From Takakia lepidozioides (Eukaryota > Streptophyta > Takakiopsida > Takakiales > Takakiaceae), in NCBI GenBank assembly GCA_030704615.1, contig CM060731.1, forward strand, positions 33,480,001 through 33,544,000: a DNA stretch of 64,000 nt, given 5' to 3'. Below, piece after piece: positions 14,623 through 26,600 of this stretch. Below the pieces are notes generated by a model. That model was not told the origin of the DNA. It saw nothing but the letters and a program-made list of their open reading frames with translations, and did not search any database. Numbering within the stretch: the first letter of the stretch is position 1; each line of letters opens with the position of its first letter. Position numbers and translations under genes: made by a program.

Positions 14623-14851
14623 CCCCTATTTTACAAAGGTTGAAGAACATTTTTATGCTCACAAAATGGTTAGAAGATTCCAATTCTTACTGAAAAAAAT
14701 CAGAGACTTGAGGTGGAGGCAAAGGATTAGAACGGTTGAGCCTAGCACATTTTTAGTAATGAATAAAGAGGTGGCCATGGTGCAGATTTTGCAGTCAAGA
14801 GTGGAAAATGCTCTAGGGGTTAAGCCTGCTGTTTTGGTCAGGCATAGCTAA

Positions 14852-15904
14852 ATTTTATCCCTGGCTTTCACCAACCTTTTTAAACCTGATATAACTTTGC
14901 ATCCAATTATAGATGGATGAAATTCTCAAAAGCATGGCACATGTCGAAAGCAAATGTTGGTGAAACTTTACAAATCCCAACACCCAATAATCCCACATCT
15001 GGCATGTTTAGGTCATATGCACTCCAGTGAAATTTAAACACTCAGTGTATAGTATAGAATCCAGTGTATGCGTAGAGGAATGGACGTAGATTGTGGATGC
15101 CCAAGATCTGGGCAGCCTTGACATAATATACATGTTTTGAAAATATTCATGTTCAGTGTAAGATATTGTCAGGAATATATGTTTAGAATATATGTTCCTA
15201 CATATTCTATGGCATATTTGATGGACATCTCTTTGGGTATCTCGAGCATAAACCCTATAAATTTTCAGTTTCGCTCTGATAAATTATATCTGAAAATGTG
15301 CAAGTAGTTTCATGGGTCAGAGTTTCACCCTACGAAATTACCCATGGGTGACGTGATGTCTTACCGCCCACTCTCGCACATGTTATGGAAGGGGAAGGGG
15401 CCTAGTATCGTGTGAGTACAACGTGAGAGAAAATAGGGTAACACGTTCATCATGTATAGGGTTACTTGTTCTTTATGTGTTGCGATTAGTGCTCATGTGA
15501 ACAGCTGAAAATAGTTTCACATATTTTTGACTTCCACAATTTATTGTTCCGGTATGGAGTATTCCCTAGGGATCTGGAGAATATGTGGAGTATGCCCTCT
15601 TGCTCACCTACCCAACCTCGACCTTGAAGTTATCAAAACATTTGTCTAGGCTTTAGGCAATCCAAAAACTTACTTGGTTGCTTCCGAAGTCGCTTAATTT
15701 CAATAGCTAATATGCTTAAAGTTTTTGCACAATACTCTATAATTATATGGGTGCTTTCCAAAGCTCTGCCGCTGTGACAAGTTCCGCTAGGGTCCATATT
15801 AATCGGTGAACACTTGACTGGGCCATTGCGTAAAGTCTTGGCAAGTCTACTTCTGGCATGATTTCACAACGATCCACTCACTCATGCATATTCCAAAGGC
15901 GCAA
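14852..15904. other. AT-rich intergenic
   Basis: No open frame, RNA gene or clear repeat seen. A few short repeated words (GAATATATGTT at 15173-15194) are the only pattern. Confidence 0.5.
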
Positions 15905-16056
15905 CAACCAAGTTGTAGCCAAGTAGTAACGGGCACATACCACCTCAGAAGTGGTTGTGGGTTCAAACCACCAATTGATGTCACAAAGGTGTCCGGGGTG
16001 AAGAGGCACCATAATTTACGCTTCCATTGGGAGGCGTCACATATTATTATTACAAA
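15905..16056 (+). mobile_element. tRNA-derived SINE, copy 1
   Basis: An RNA polymerase III type split promoter is visible: A-box-like TAGCCAAGTAG at 15916-15926 and B box GGTTCAAACC at 15960-15969, with tRNA-like spacing. The body (GTCACAAAGGTGTCC...GGGAGGCGTCA) ends in TATTATTATTACA. The copy at 24329 shares head, body and tail, so this is a dispersed family and not a tRNA gene. No tRNA cloverleaf can be folded downstream of the A box. Confidence 0.75.
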
Positions 16057-17439
16057 GGCATCCCATTTGGAGGATTACCACAACCAAGTCACGGTCACCT
16101 GGTTGAGGGTTTCGACCACTCGAGGATCCACTTATCATAATCCAAAAGATCAATGCGACAATCATGTAAATTATGTGATAGCGATCTCTGATTTTGTATT
16201 ATTATGGTATCATCAATCAGGTTCCCAGGGCCTCAGTCCCCTGATCCCCCCCACCGAAAAATAAAATAAAAATAAAAATCAAGTTGTTTTTGTTTTTGGT
16301 TTCGACCTACCAAGTGTTGGAAAAAAAAAAAAAAGTGTTGGTCTTGATAGTACTTTGTTCTGTTATAGGTGATGTGGATTGACCAGTGTGGTATGCTCTT
16401 GGCCCTCTCTACTCCCTTAGGAACCCCTTTTACCGTCTTCCCCCCCCCCCCTCCCCGGCCTATGGGTATGGGGTCAAGTCCCCTAGTGGTATGCCTCATG
16501 GCTCATACTAAAGGGGGTAGAATGTCGTTAGGTTAACGTAGCTGTTGGCTAACTTGTACTAACTTATAGCCGCATTTTTCCAAGGGTTTAAAAGAAAGAG
16601 CACTGAAATCACAGTGTCACTTCACCCCAAATAACTAGAGCCTTCTATCATTGGAAAGTGGACATTTTGAACCCTAGATCACATACGTATTAGGTTATGC
16701 ACAGGCAAGGCACATTTGACTACCTGCTCCACTACCTGCTTCAAGGGTTCAAATTTAAGTGCTTGCATTGTGCCGACGATAAGGTAGGTGTAACGGCGTT
16801 TATAACAACAACATAAAAATAGGTAGTAACTAGTAACTAGTAGCCTTTCATTTAACCCTAGCTCAGCTCAACCATAACAAATGCAGTAATGAGAGCGAGA
16901 TAAATACATAAAATTGAGCTTCATATGATCCTTTTTGCAGCTCAGTGAGAAATTAATACAATGCATTAAGACTTACTAGGGCCGCCGCCTTAGACTAGGG
17001 ACCAATACCAAAACAACTTGATCGATCCTATTGGTTGAGGCATTTTCTTGGTAGAAATAAATAAATAAATGAATTTAAAGAAGGGGAGCAAGCCAAGGTT
17101 AAATTGGTGATACTGGACGAAGACCAAGAAAGTTAGGAATGCCATTGCATCAACGACGTGGCGTTGATTACGGTCTAGGGACCAAGAAAGGAACCCATGC
17201 AATTTGGAGTTTCAAGGACCAATTCCCGTATGGAGACATTAAAATATAATTTTCTTAAATGATCGTGATAGTCAGTTAGAATCAATCTCAAATGTCGAGA
17301 GAGACCAGGATATTCAGCTAAATTTTGTGCAAACACTGAGAGTGATCCACGCAAGACAAATCCGCTCTGCGCTACCTTCCAAGCAACCTGGGAAGCACGA
17401 GATAAAAAGTGAAGTATGACGCCCCGAAGGGAGCGTAAC
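16057..17439. other. Intergenic with homopolymer tracts
   Basis: Contains an A14 tract near 16320, a C-rich run of about 12 near 16441 and AAATAAATAAATG near 17058. No gene or mobile element end was identified. Confidence 0.5.
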
Positions 17440-17443
17440 TTAA

Positions 17444-18947
17444 CCCCTAATGGACGAGGCGACCTGAATTGGGTCGCCGGAAAATTTTGAATGGATGAAA
17501 ATCATCGAGATGATCTCGAATGAAATCGAGCTCGGAATGAAAAATGTAGGAAATTTAATTCTACGCCCCCTGTGTTGATGGCACCCTAAAAACCCTACAT
17601 GACAGCCGACAGGATTTTTTGGAAAGGGTGGGGGTACCCAAGAATCAAGGGTTTGGGACCCTCCAGCAGGGTTGACTTTACCACATGGCAGGTAGATGGG
17701 GCTAGGTCTTGGCATTTGCCGGCGACGGGTATCAGCGGGGCTCCACTAAAAGCGAGCAGACACAAAATAGCCCCCATGAGTTCATGGGTTTTCATGACGT
17801 GGCCCCTTTTTTTGGCCGGAATTATCTACCGGCTCAGGCAATACTTCGCCCGAGCTGGGATTCAAGTAGGAATTAAAATCTTTGCCTGCATTTTAGTTAG
17901 AAATCAGAAATTGTTTTTGGAGGTAGTAGGAAATCATTCAAGGAACAATTCCACCGTTGGAATTGTGGTTCCAATGCCAATTTGGACCCCTATGGCTGAA
18001 TTACATGTAAATGGTGCTTTTTGACCCCACTGTTTCATATACAAAGCAACCCTATGCAGATTTTGGAATTGTGCTTTGAAAATTTGGGGCAAGATGCAAA
18101 TGTACATGGTGTAGAATGAAGTTGCAGTCTGTCTTGTCATGCCCAAGTGGGTCACTTGGTTGCATGTTTGGAGTCTGATAAACTGCAAGCTGGTCCATCA
18201 AGATGCTTGTGTACACAGGTCTTGAATCTGTACAATGGCAGGTTATTCTTACCTACCCAAGAGGCCTTGCACGATGCAAGTCTTGGGGTACTTACAATTG
18301 GCCAAGTATGAAGCTGCAATATGGTTTGTCTTGCCCAAGAAGTGTACTTGGTTGCATGCTTGAAATCTGATTAATTGTAGGCTGGTCCTTCAAGGTACTT
18401 GTATGAACATATCCTGAATCTGTAGTAGAACAGGCTGTTCTTACCTACCCAAGGAGCCTTGCATGATGCACGTCTTGGGGTATTTACAAATGGCAAAGAG
18501 TGAAGCTGCAATATGTTTTGTCATGCCCAAGAAGATTACTTGGTTGCATGTTTGAAATCTGGTAAATTGCAGGCTGGTCCTTCAAGGTGCTTGTATGAAC
18601 ATACCTTGAATCTGTAGCAGGGCAGTCTGTTCTTACCTACCCACTGTGAATTGGAATGTGGTTGGGATCTTGCAAGGAAAAAATATTTTTTCGGACCAAC
18701 AGCCTGACAAATTCTTCTTTCTAAAATTGGAGTACACTACAGATTTAGGGCTTACCATTTTGTTATAATCTTCCTAATGACCCGGTAAAATGGGTCGGAA
18801 TTTTTACAGCAGGTGCCTGAGGTAGGTAGCCTTCCTTTCATATGGTTCATCCCTGTGGGTGTTTGTTAGCTGGGAGATATACACTCTTCTGTGAGGGTAT
18901 GTGCTGTTTTGGAGTGGGCCCACCAAAAACAGCCTCGTCCATTAGGG
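17444..18947. mobile_element. Non-autonomous piggyBac-type element (family 1, 1.5 kb)
   Basis: Flanked by TTAA at 17440-17443 and 18948-18951. The left terminus CCCCTAATGGACGAGGC and the right terminus GCCTCGTCCATTAGGG (18932-18947) are perfect inverses over 16 bp. Just inside the left end is a short palindrome, GGCGACC-n6-GGTCGCC (17458 on). The interior is non-coding and includes a 192-bp tandem array (18118-18645). Part of it (TTTTCATGACGTGGCCC near 17790) recurs in the 3' flank of the piggyBac transposase at about 31585, which ties the families together. TTAA duplication and CCC...GGG ends are established piggyBac traits. Confidence 0.82.
18118..18645. repeat. 192-bp tandem repeat, about 2.8 copies
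   Basis: Units start with TGAAGYTGCARTNTG at 18118, 18310 and 18502. Each holds TTGGTTGCATG, a GGCTGGTCC block and TTCTTACCTACCCA. It lies wholly inside the 17444-18947 element. Confidence 0.85.
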
Positions 18948-18974
18948 TTAACTCTTATTCGTTATTCCTCTTAA

Positions 18975-19791
18975 CCCTTAAGTTCCCAAGCGACCTGAAT
19001 TGGGTCACTTTGAATTTGCAGTTCGACCTAATTTTTGCAGATCTAATCTGATGGGGCCCACTCCTGAAGCTTTAATGACAAGGGATTTGTCTCGAGTATG
19101 ATGCAAAAAACAAAAAAAAACAAAAGCTACGACTTGCAAAAAATATCTTAGATCTCTCATTTACGTTTTAGGGCCTGAAAAGGGCTTGGTGACTGCTGAT
19201 GTGGCAGTAAACAAGCCCAAAACAGATTGCACTCCAAAAGCCATTTTTGGCAGAAAATTAGCAATCTTGGAAAAAGCACTTCACCTTGTGGTGTGTGAGC
19301 ATTACATACACACATCCACCATTGGCTTTTAAAAAATTTGTAGAAAAAAAAGTACTTCATTTGGAGGCACATTTTCTCTTGTCAATTTTGAGATTTCAAC
19401 CCCCATGTAATTGCATGCAAAGCAACCATAGGTGAAAAAATCAATTGGACCTGCAATTTAGTGGGGTCATAGCCACTCCACTATTGATTTGGAAATGGTG
19501 GGTCTTGGGGCAACCAAAATTGGATAAAGCTAGGTTTTGATTTGGTCAAACCAATTTCTTTCTCACTTTTTCCTTGGGACCTGATATTTGAGGTCCGGGC
19601 CAACGCTATAATCTCACAATTTCCACGGTGGACTTGGCTCCTTTTTTGGTATGTCATGCATAAATGAGCTGGGCCCATTGCTATAAGGCTGGAATCTCTG
19701 GATGATTTTTGGTAGGTTTCTAGGAGCAATTTACTGCAGTTGGGTACCCAAAATTGGTAAAAAGTCAAAAAAGGGCTTGGGAACTTAAGGG
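18975..19791. mobile_element. Non-autonomous piggyBac-type element (family 1, 817 bp)
   Basis: TTAA at 18971-18974 and at 19792-19795 flank perfect 17-bp terminal inverted repeats: CCCTTAAGTTCCCAAGC (18975-18991) and GCTTGGGAACTTAAGGG (19775-19791). The subterminal motif GACCTGAATTGGGTC matches the neighbour element at 17460. An interior motif GCTATAATCTCACAATTTCC (19608) also recurs near 32040 and 33066. No coding frame. It sits only 23 bp beyond the right TTAA of the previous element. Confidence 0.88.
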
Positions 19792-19795
19792 TTAA

Positions 19796-21723
19796 GGTGT
19801 GTGTGCCTTATGGTGTACCATGGGGGGGGGGGGTTTAAGTTTTCCCCCCTTATTTTTTTCTTAGGGGATGGAGGCCCTGGAAAATTTAATGATTCCCCCT
19901 AATATTTCCAAATTATAAATGTCCCCGGTAAAAGAAAAGGAAAAAAAATGTCCATTGGGAAAGGTGAAGGCAATGGAAGGTCCTACACCTCACATAAAGT
20001 TTTCTTGATCTTGGTCCCATGGCCTTTACACACACCAACTATGGTCCCTACGATATTAATATTACCAAGGTCAGGGAATTGGTCCAAATGTTTCTTGCTC
20101 TTGCTCTTGGTAGCCTAGCAACTTACTAACTTTAACCTTTAAGAGAAAACTTGGGCCAAAGCAGTGGGTGCCAAGTAGGACAGCGGCGCGGTGTGTGTGG
20201 CTTTAACCAAGCTGCCATGTCAGCTGCCAGGTTGAACGTCCCAAGTTTATTTTGGTGACTAGTGTGTTGATGAGTCATGCAGCTAGTAATTTTTCCATCG
20301 ATCAGTCAGGCCATGACTCCCTGCAGGATACTCGGATTTGGCTGCTAGAGCAAATGGATCTGAGAAGAAGATTGGATGCTAACCATATTTGCTTCAGAAG
20401 TCACAGGATTTGGAGAGCCATCTACGGGATCATTGGCGGCAAGACGACGGTGAACTTACAAGTGCACACGGTCATGCTTGTCATGTTTGCAAGCAGACGA
20501 CTTGGTGTTTGTTAAAATTGCAGTACTCAATCTTCTCGTGCGTATTTGCTTTGTTGGTGGGTATTATGTATTTCTAGTACTGTGTCATCTGTGCATTTTC
20601 ATACAACATGCTTTCAGAACAATTTGCTACAGTTACACTCCACCAGAGATTCGCACGTCTTTGGCCCAGAAATAGTGGAATCATGCAGAACACACTATAG
20701 AACAGTACATGTGAACCAAAAGAAAACTTGGGCGATTCTTTTGATCAGTGCTTCCTGTGGAAACTGCCGCCATCGTGAAGAGATTAAAACATTAGTTGGG
20801 AGACGTACCGATGCATTGAAAACTCGTGATACAATGGAGTCAAGTAGACGGGCCCACTTCATGGAATTGTTCGGTAATTCCTAATATATCATCTGGAATA
20901 TTTAGCGGTATGACGTTCAAACATAATCCAAAAATGGCTTAACCTTCCGAGGTGCTCATTGGAATACTGGTTGTATGTGCACGTCGTCAACGAGAGTATT
21001 TGCCAAGTACCATCGTGGAAGTGCTTCCTTCACCGACGGATCGACTCATGTGGGCTTTGTTAAAGGCAGCAGGCTCGTACTGATGACTGTATTGTTTGTT
21101 TGCAAGCATTTGAAGCCGATCAATACGTCACCTTTGAGAGGCGAGAACATTGTTCTACAATCTACAACGAATAGCAATTCAGTACATAGACATTCCCCCA
21201 TCTTTCTAGGTACATAGTCTTATTTAAGTTGCTTGTTGTTGCATTTCTTCTTTCACTCTTGTTCCTCACCAAGGTGGGCATTTTGTGGTCGCCCTCTTGG
21301 GAGGAATTGAAGTAGCAGCCCAGATACTGCGTGCGTCTGTTGTAACTTGTTTCTATCTCCATGCAGACTGTGTTACAAGATATTCATGAACCTTTGACAC
21401 GGTCGTGTTGTGTACTGCAAGTTCTGTAGGACCCTGCGCCTGCTCCTGTAGGAGACATATCAAAATGGTCAGTAGACTATGATCTCTCTCTCTCTATGAT
21501 CAGATCAAGTACTTGTACTTACGTGAGATCCAAAGATCCTATCGGGGCCAAATCGTGACAACAATCTAGATCATTTCTTGTCAACTCGCCGGTATATTTA
21601 GCTATCACAGTACAATTGCTCGATTTTCCTTCGAGATATATTATCCAGTGCGGTGCCAAGATTGACACCGTAGTGGAACGCTGTAAGAGGAGGATATATT
21701 CTGAAGCCCGGAGTTACTCAGGT
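19796..21723. other. Intergenic with decayed coding remnants
   Basis: 20300-20520 (+) reads LEQMDLRRRLDANH in one frame and KSQDLESHLRDHWRQDD then GELTSAHGHACHVCKQ in another, as if one frame break separates them. 20700-20880 reads SCGNCRHREEIKTLVGR and TDALKTRDTMESSRRAHFME. The Cys pairs suggest a zinc-binding protein, but I do not recognise the family. These are probably pieces of an old element or gene. 21480-21495 is a short (CT)n. 21600-21723 is the probable XTH leader. Confidence 0.35.
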
Positions 21724-24262
21724 ATGAGATTCATGGCAGTTCAAAATCGAGTGACAGTACTCGCTCTAGTAGTAGCATTGACCTGGCTTCAAATCGCCGG
21801 CCGGGCGACCAGCATCAGTTTGGAGAACTCACAATTCAACGAGAGTTTTTCCGTGGTGTGGGAGGACCAGAATGTGGCGGTCGTCGATGAAGGGAAGACC
21901 CAAGCCATTCAGCTCACCCTCAACCAAGCCTCGGGTAGACCGAATCCTGATTGAAACTGAGAGTTTGTGTAATCTTCGTGAGAGCATCAATTGAGCACAA
22001 CCTATGTTCAGTCTGCATAAAGTAATATCTAGTGGTACAGGTACATGTCTAATTCCCAGATTGAACTTTGTAATGCTTGAGCAAACTTGTGAAGGCATTG
22101 CACCATCGACTTATTGTACAGTGGTGGGAGAAAATCCTCCCGGCGCAGAGACCCCCTACGCATTCCAGACCTGTACATAAACCTTGATTGAACATGTATT
22201 TGAATTTTCTGTGCATAGCAGAGCAGGCCTGAGCTTCGTACCCCTTAAATCTGCAGTTTAATCACTGCAACAGAAAGACAAGGGAGTGTTGAGCAGATCT
22301 CTGACAATGCGTACATGGCGTAGGGTGTGCTATTGGATCCAAACACACGTACTTGTACGGGTACTTTCGAGCATCCATGCGGCTGATCCCTGGCAACTCC
22401 GCGGGCACCCTCGCCTCTTTCTATGTGAGTACTCGACCATTCGCACCCGCCTCTGTTCATGTTTGGACGTCTGATTATCTCTCCGCCATTGAATGATAGC
22501 CAAGAGCATTTCATTGTATCTACTTCTCCTACCATCGCTCACGCGGGCGGGGATAGTGACGGTCCCCCATTTAGCCATTGTAGCTCGAGTTTAGGGGTAA
22601 AGGCGTGCTCTGGATACCAGTACATTTGCACCCCCTTTCCAGATCGTGAATGTACATACATTTTTAGTTATCGCTCTGGGTGCTGTTTGGGGTTCTCCTT
22701 CTTACGGTACTAGCAGCATGGTCAATTGAGGAGAAACATCGGAGGCCCGAAAAACCTTCAATTCAGCAGTACTGTTAGTGTATTTCTCTTGCGCTCCACA
22801 TAATCTCATATATAATCTGATGCCAGGCCACAACGTGGTTTACGTTCCACGGGGTTGAGATTGTGATGGTAGTGTTTTTTCAGCTGGAAAACGTTTCCAG
22901 AAAGCTACAGTTACGTCAAAGACGTTGTCGTGAGTGCAGTTTGATGAAACTTCTCTTTGCGCGAGCCATCAACATAATTATTCGGTACTGGTCACGGTCC
23001 AGCCGTAAGCGAGTCTTTAGAAATGTCTTGGGGAATTATTAAATCTGAGCCAAATGACCATTGAAGGCAATGGCATCTCCTTACATATTATACAAACGGT
23101 ATCTCAGTGTGAGCCCACTTCTCTCCACTCGGGTCTTTCCGAGACTTTGTTCCCAGATCTGTAAACTCGGGCCCCTTCTTATTTGTGTTCTACCATCACA
23201 TGATCTCCATCTATATTCTTCGACTACCTACCCTGCTTCCTCACGCTTCTTTGACCTCTGTGCAGCTCTCATCAAATACAAATAATCACGACGAACTGGA
23301 CTTCGAGTTTCTGGGGAACGTAACAGGGCAGCCCTATGTGCTGCAGACCAACGTGTTTGCTAACGGCACTGGAGGCAGAGAGCAGCGCCACAGTCTGTGG
23401 TTCGACCCACGAGATGGCTTCCATAACTACTCCGTCCTCTGGAACCAGTATCAAATCGTGTAAGCCTTTCACAGCCATTTTAAGTTTTCCTCTGTAGGAG
23501 GCGTGCTTTAATGATCACAACAAACACCTCAAGACGATCAAACCCAGTTCGATCTACAGATGATGGTGAAATGTGACGGTTTTCTTCTCTGGAAATGCAG
23601 ATTCTATGTGGACGGAGTGGTGATCAGGGCGTTCCAGAACCACCAAGCCGCGGGCCAGGCTTACCCATCCAACCAGGCCATGGGGATCTATGCCAGCATC
23701 TTTAATGCGGATCAGTGGGCCACAAGGGGGGGCCTCGACAAGATCGATTGGTCTGCAGCTCCCTTTGTGGCATCTTACACAAACTTCGCACATGATGGCT
23801 GTGTCTGGGACACTAGCTTTCCCATTCCCAGCTCATGCGTTAGTAAAGGTACGAGACTTTCACCTTACTGACGAGTTCCTTATCAATTGAGACACAAATA
23901 ACTTTGAGGAAAGCTCATTATAGAGCTTACTGAACTGTACCACAAAACAAGACAGAAAAGTGGACCCCAACAACAACCATAAAACTACGATTCCACTTGA
24001 AGAGAATCTGAACGGTGGAGAGTTCTAACTTCTCAAAAAGTGAGAGATCTCCAATCATCGTTGTAGACTTACGTTTAACACAAGAAAGATTGGCCCTGTG
24101 ATGGCAGGACATTGGTGGGATGCGGTGCAGCATCAAACATTGGGGTATGCTCTGGCCGGCCAGCTTGAATGGGCCAAGCAAACGCTTCTCCTCTACGACT
24201 ATTGCACTGACTCCATCCGCTATCCCACACCACCCTATGAATGCACAGTTCCTGTTTACTGA
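21724..24262 (+). CDS. XTH: Xyloglucan endotransglucosylase/hydrolase (GH16), five exons
   Basis: Exons 21724-21934, 22324-22424, 23266-23459, 23601-23848 and 24108-24262 join in phase to 909 nt, 302 residues, normal for the family. Residues 1-30 form a signal peptide ([13 protein letters not shown]). Exon 2 gives [20 protein letters not shown] then SAGTLASFY. Exon 3 carries the catalytic [10 protein letters not shown] (residues 112-121) with nucleophile and acid/base Glu. Exon 4 has [11 protein letters not shown] and the WATRGG substrate region. Exon 5 is the XET C-terminal domain ([25 protein letters not shown]). The enzyme cuts and rejoins xyloglucan in the apoplast during wall loosening. 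ATG 21733 is an alternative start that keeps the signal peptide. Exons 2 and 5 lack their own ATG and are easy to miss. No break was found. Confidence 0.92.
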
Positions 24263-24328
24263 CCCCACACTTGTAACTCTTTGCTTCACATGGCCCCATT
24301 CTGTAGTAACAGTCTTAATTGTTACACC

Positions 24329-24558
24329 AGCCAAGTTGTAGCCCAGTGGTAATGGGCACATACTACCTCGGAAGTGGTTTTGTGTTGTCACGAAGGTGTC
24401 CACCTAGGCCATAACCCTTGAAGAGAGTCAAATGTTATTATTACACCATGTGCTTGGTGTCACAAAGGTGTCCACCTTCCTAGCAGTATCCCTTTTGGTT
24501 GAAGAGACACCAGAATCTACGCTTCATTTTGGGAGGCGTCAAATATTATTATTACATC
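24329..24558 (+). mobile_element. tRNA-derived SINE, copy 2 (rearranged)
   Basis: The head CCAAGTTGTAGCCCAGTGG gives a good A box (TAGCCCAGTGG, 24339-24349). The B box is damaged by a small deletion. The body appears twice: once shortened to 24443, ending in TTATTATTACA, then again from about 24449 to 24558 with GGGAGGCGTCAAATATTATT. It may be a partial tandem insertion. It begins 67 bp after the XTH stop codon. Confidence 0.65.
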
Positions 24559-26049
24559 ATGTGCGCAATTCTATGCCATGTCACCTTCCACACATGGGAG
24601 GATAGATCTCAATCTTCAGTGGTACCTACTGAAACCTACAAAACATTTAAAGCAGTTTAACACTTGAAGAGATATACAATTAGATGCATATGGACCTTAT
24701 AAACATTTTCACTGCATGTGTAATGATACAAATAAATGAAATAACAACATTGCAATTGATGTATTCAACAATGTGAGTGATTATTTGTATGATCCGATCT
24801 ATCTCTCCTCTCTACATAACAATGAGAGTTCTAATTGATCATTTCATCACATCATAACTTGTCTACCTTTTGCTCTAGAACCTCTCTAGAAATGCTATAC
24901 AACCATTTCTAAGCTCTTTCAATGGATGGTTGGTGTGTCAATATAAAGGACATACATTCATCCATTCAAACTTTGGTCCTCTGAATATTTCACAATCTTT
25001 TCCATAGTATCCGCGTTGTTTTATTATTATTTATCTTCTGCAACCTCCTACCCTATTTCCTCCCTCTAACCAACAACACACAAAGCAACCACTATTGCAG
25101 TAACAACTTGCAACCAGCCTCACATTCGTTTGTCTTCTGCCCAATTGGCGTCTAATGTTAGTTGCACAATAACTAAAGCTACAAAATATAAATATTGAGG
25201 TTTATATGGGAAAGCAAGAGGATTCTCCCAATGAAGCATAAATTTATATATATATATATATATATATATACAATTTTTAATAGTGTCACTTCATTAAGCG
25301 CAAAATATAAAAACTTGATAATATTAACAAACATTTGAAAAGATAAGTTGGCTTACCTTGGCTAATATTACATGTTAAACTAACAACTGACATTTGAAAA
25401 ATGAATGAGAATTGTGGATTAGTAGTCACGGGCAGCTGCTGGAAATGGTGCCTTCCGCAGTGTTGTGCTGCTTGAGAGAGAGAGGAGAGTGTCGACAAGG
25501 AAGCATCAATAACATGAAAACGTTGCATGGTGGAATCATTTCAACTCGCCGCAACAGGGCGGGATGTTTAGTCATGCGTTGCCAAGCTGAGACGATGCCA
25601 TGTGAGAACTTCACAGACGCGGCTTGAACATGCAGGTGGGTGGACATCCGGTTGTGAATAGCCATTGAAAACAAGAGGATAAAAAAACAACATGATAAAA
25701 TTATGGAAATATAGCTTAAGCGGAGCTTTGAAAAGAGGTTGATCTTGCTGGGCAGGTAGAGGGGAGAAGAACAGCAAGGCAGCAGCGCGACGAGCTGAAG
25801 CTTGCGCCATGGCGGTTGCCATAGCTAGAAAGAAAGTAAGGGTTAGAGTAGCGACATTGTTAACAGTTGAAGAAAATGAGACTGTAAAACCGAGAAGATG
25901 GCAGACCCCTAAAAATTAGTCATGACTACGGGATTTAGCTAAGGTTGGCGGTGGGAGAGCGGAGCTCCGCCCTCCCGTTCTAATCTCGAGATCATTTATT
26001 CATCATCCTCGAGCAAACCCTTTTCACATGAAGACTGTTGGAAACCTTG
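24559..26049. other. AT-rich intergenic
   Basis: Contains a (TA)n run near 25244-25270. 25426-25822 carries several overlapping minus-strand frames of low complexity that I do not support as genes. Nothing else recognised. Confidence 0.45.
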
Positions 26050-26600
26050 CTGCAGAAAACCTTGCTACTCATCTTGCTACGATTCACAAAGAGCTTACAT
26101 TCCACCTCGCAGAAGCTCAAAAACAATACAAGGAGTATGCAGATCAACGTTGCTAACTCCAACCCCAGTTCAAGGTCGGAGATCGTGTGTGGCTTCTTCG
26201 ACGGGACATGCAAACCTTGCGACTATTAAGGAAATTGGATTATCAACGCCTGTGACCATTCAAAATTATTCGACAAATAAATCCGGTCAGTTTTCGGCTT
26301 GAACTCCCACGAAGTATGCGCATCCATCCAGTCTTTCAGGTTTCATTATTGGAGTTGTATCATCCATCGAATATTCCAGGAAGAGTCTCCGTACCACCTC
26401 CACCAATCGAAGTCAATCAGGAAATTGAGTATGAAGTCGACGAAGTCTTAGACTCTCGCATCAAGTATAAACGTCTTGAATATTTCGTATATTAAAAAGG
26501 CTACGACATCAGCGAACGAACGTGAGAACCTTCATCCAACCTCGCCAATGCATCTGACAAAGTCCAAGAGTTTCATCAACGATATCCAGCTAAGCCCTGA
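26050..26600 (+). pseudogene. Chromovirus-type Ty3/gypsy relic: integrase C-terminus and chromodomain
   Basis: The forward frame reads [46 protein letters not shown], then a chromodomain ([49 protein letters not shown]). In-frame stops occur after ADQRC (about 26153), near 26259 and near 26493. This is the 3' end of a polyprotein; RT and RNase H are missing. It is a different copy and orientation from the intact element at the right edge. Confidence 0.82.

Larger units (their letters stand above)
13829..14851 (+). other. Exon-like pieces of an unrecognised gene
   Basis: Three coding-like pieces follow plausible acceptors. 13829-13929 (after GGTTTTAG) reads LDRQWNPIQSRTMQHL...NVYLAG and meets a GTGATA donor. 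14158-14300 (after GATTTCAG) reads MIIDELEMGKLEDAGFRLHR then SVASTLGGLAAMVPPPYDT. 14637-14851 (after TTTACAAAG) reads VEEHFYAHKMVRRFQFLLKK...ALGVKPAVLVRHS and ends in TAA. The first and second do not join in phase directly, so either an exon is missing or the gene is broken. I do not recognise the protein. It lies downstream of and in the same orientation as the deaminase. Confidence 0.35.

Noticed and set aside
15960-15969. B-box-like GGTTCAAACC as a tRNA gene
   Set aside because: No acceptor stem or anticodon arm can be folded; repeated at 24.3 kb with the same tail, so a SINE fits better.
16840-16860. TTAACCCTAG as a piggyBac left end
   Set aside because: No inverse terminus or second TTAA was found within range; probably chance.
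25426-25822. Minus-strand frames in the XTH downstream region
   Set aside because: Short, overlapping and without homology-like blocks or splice signals.
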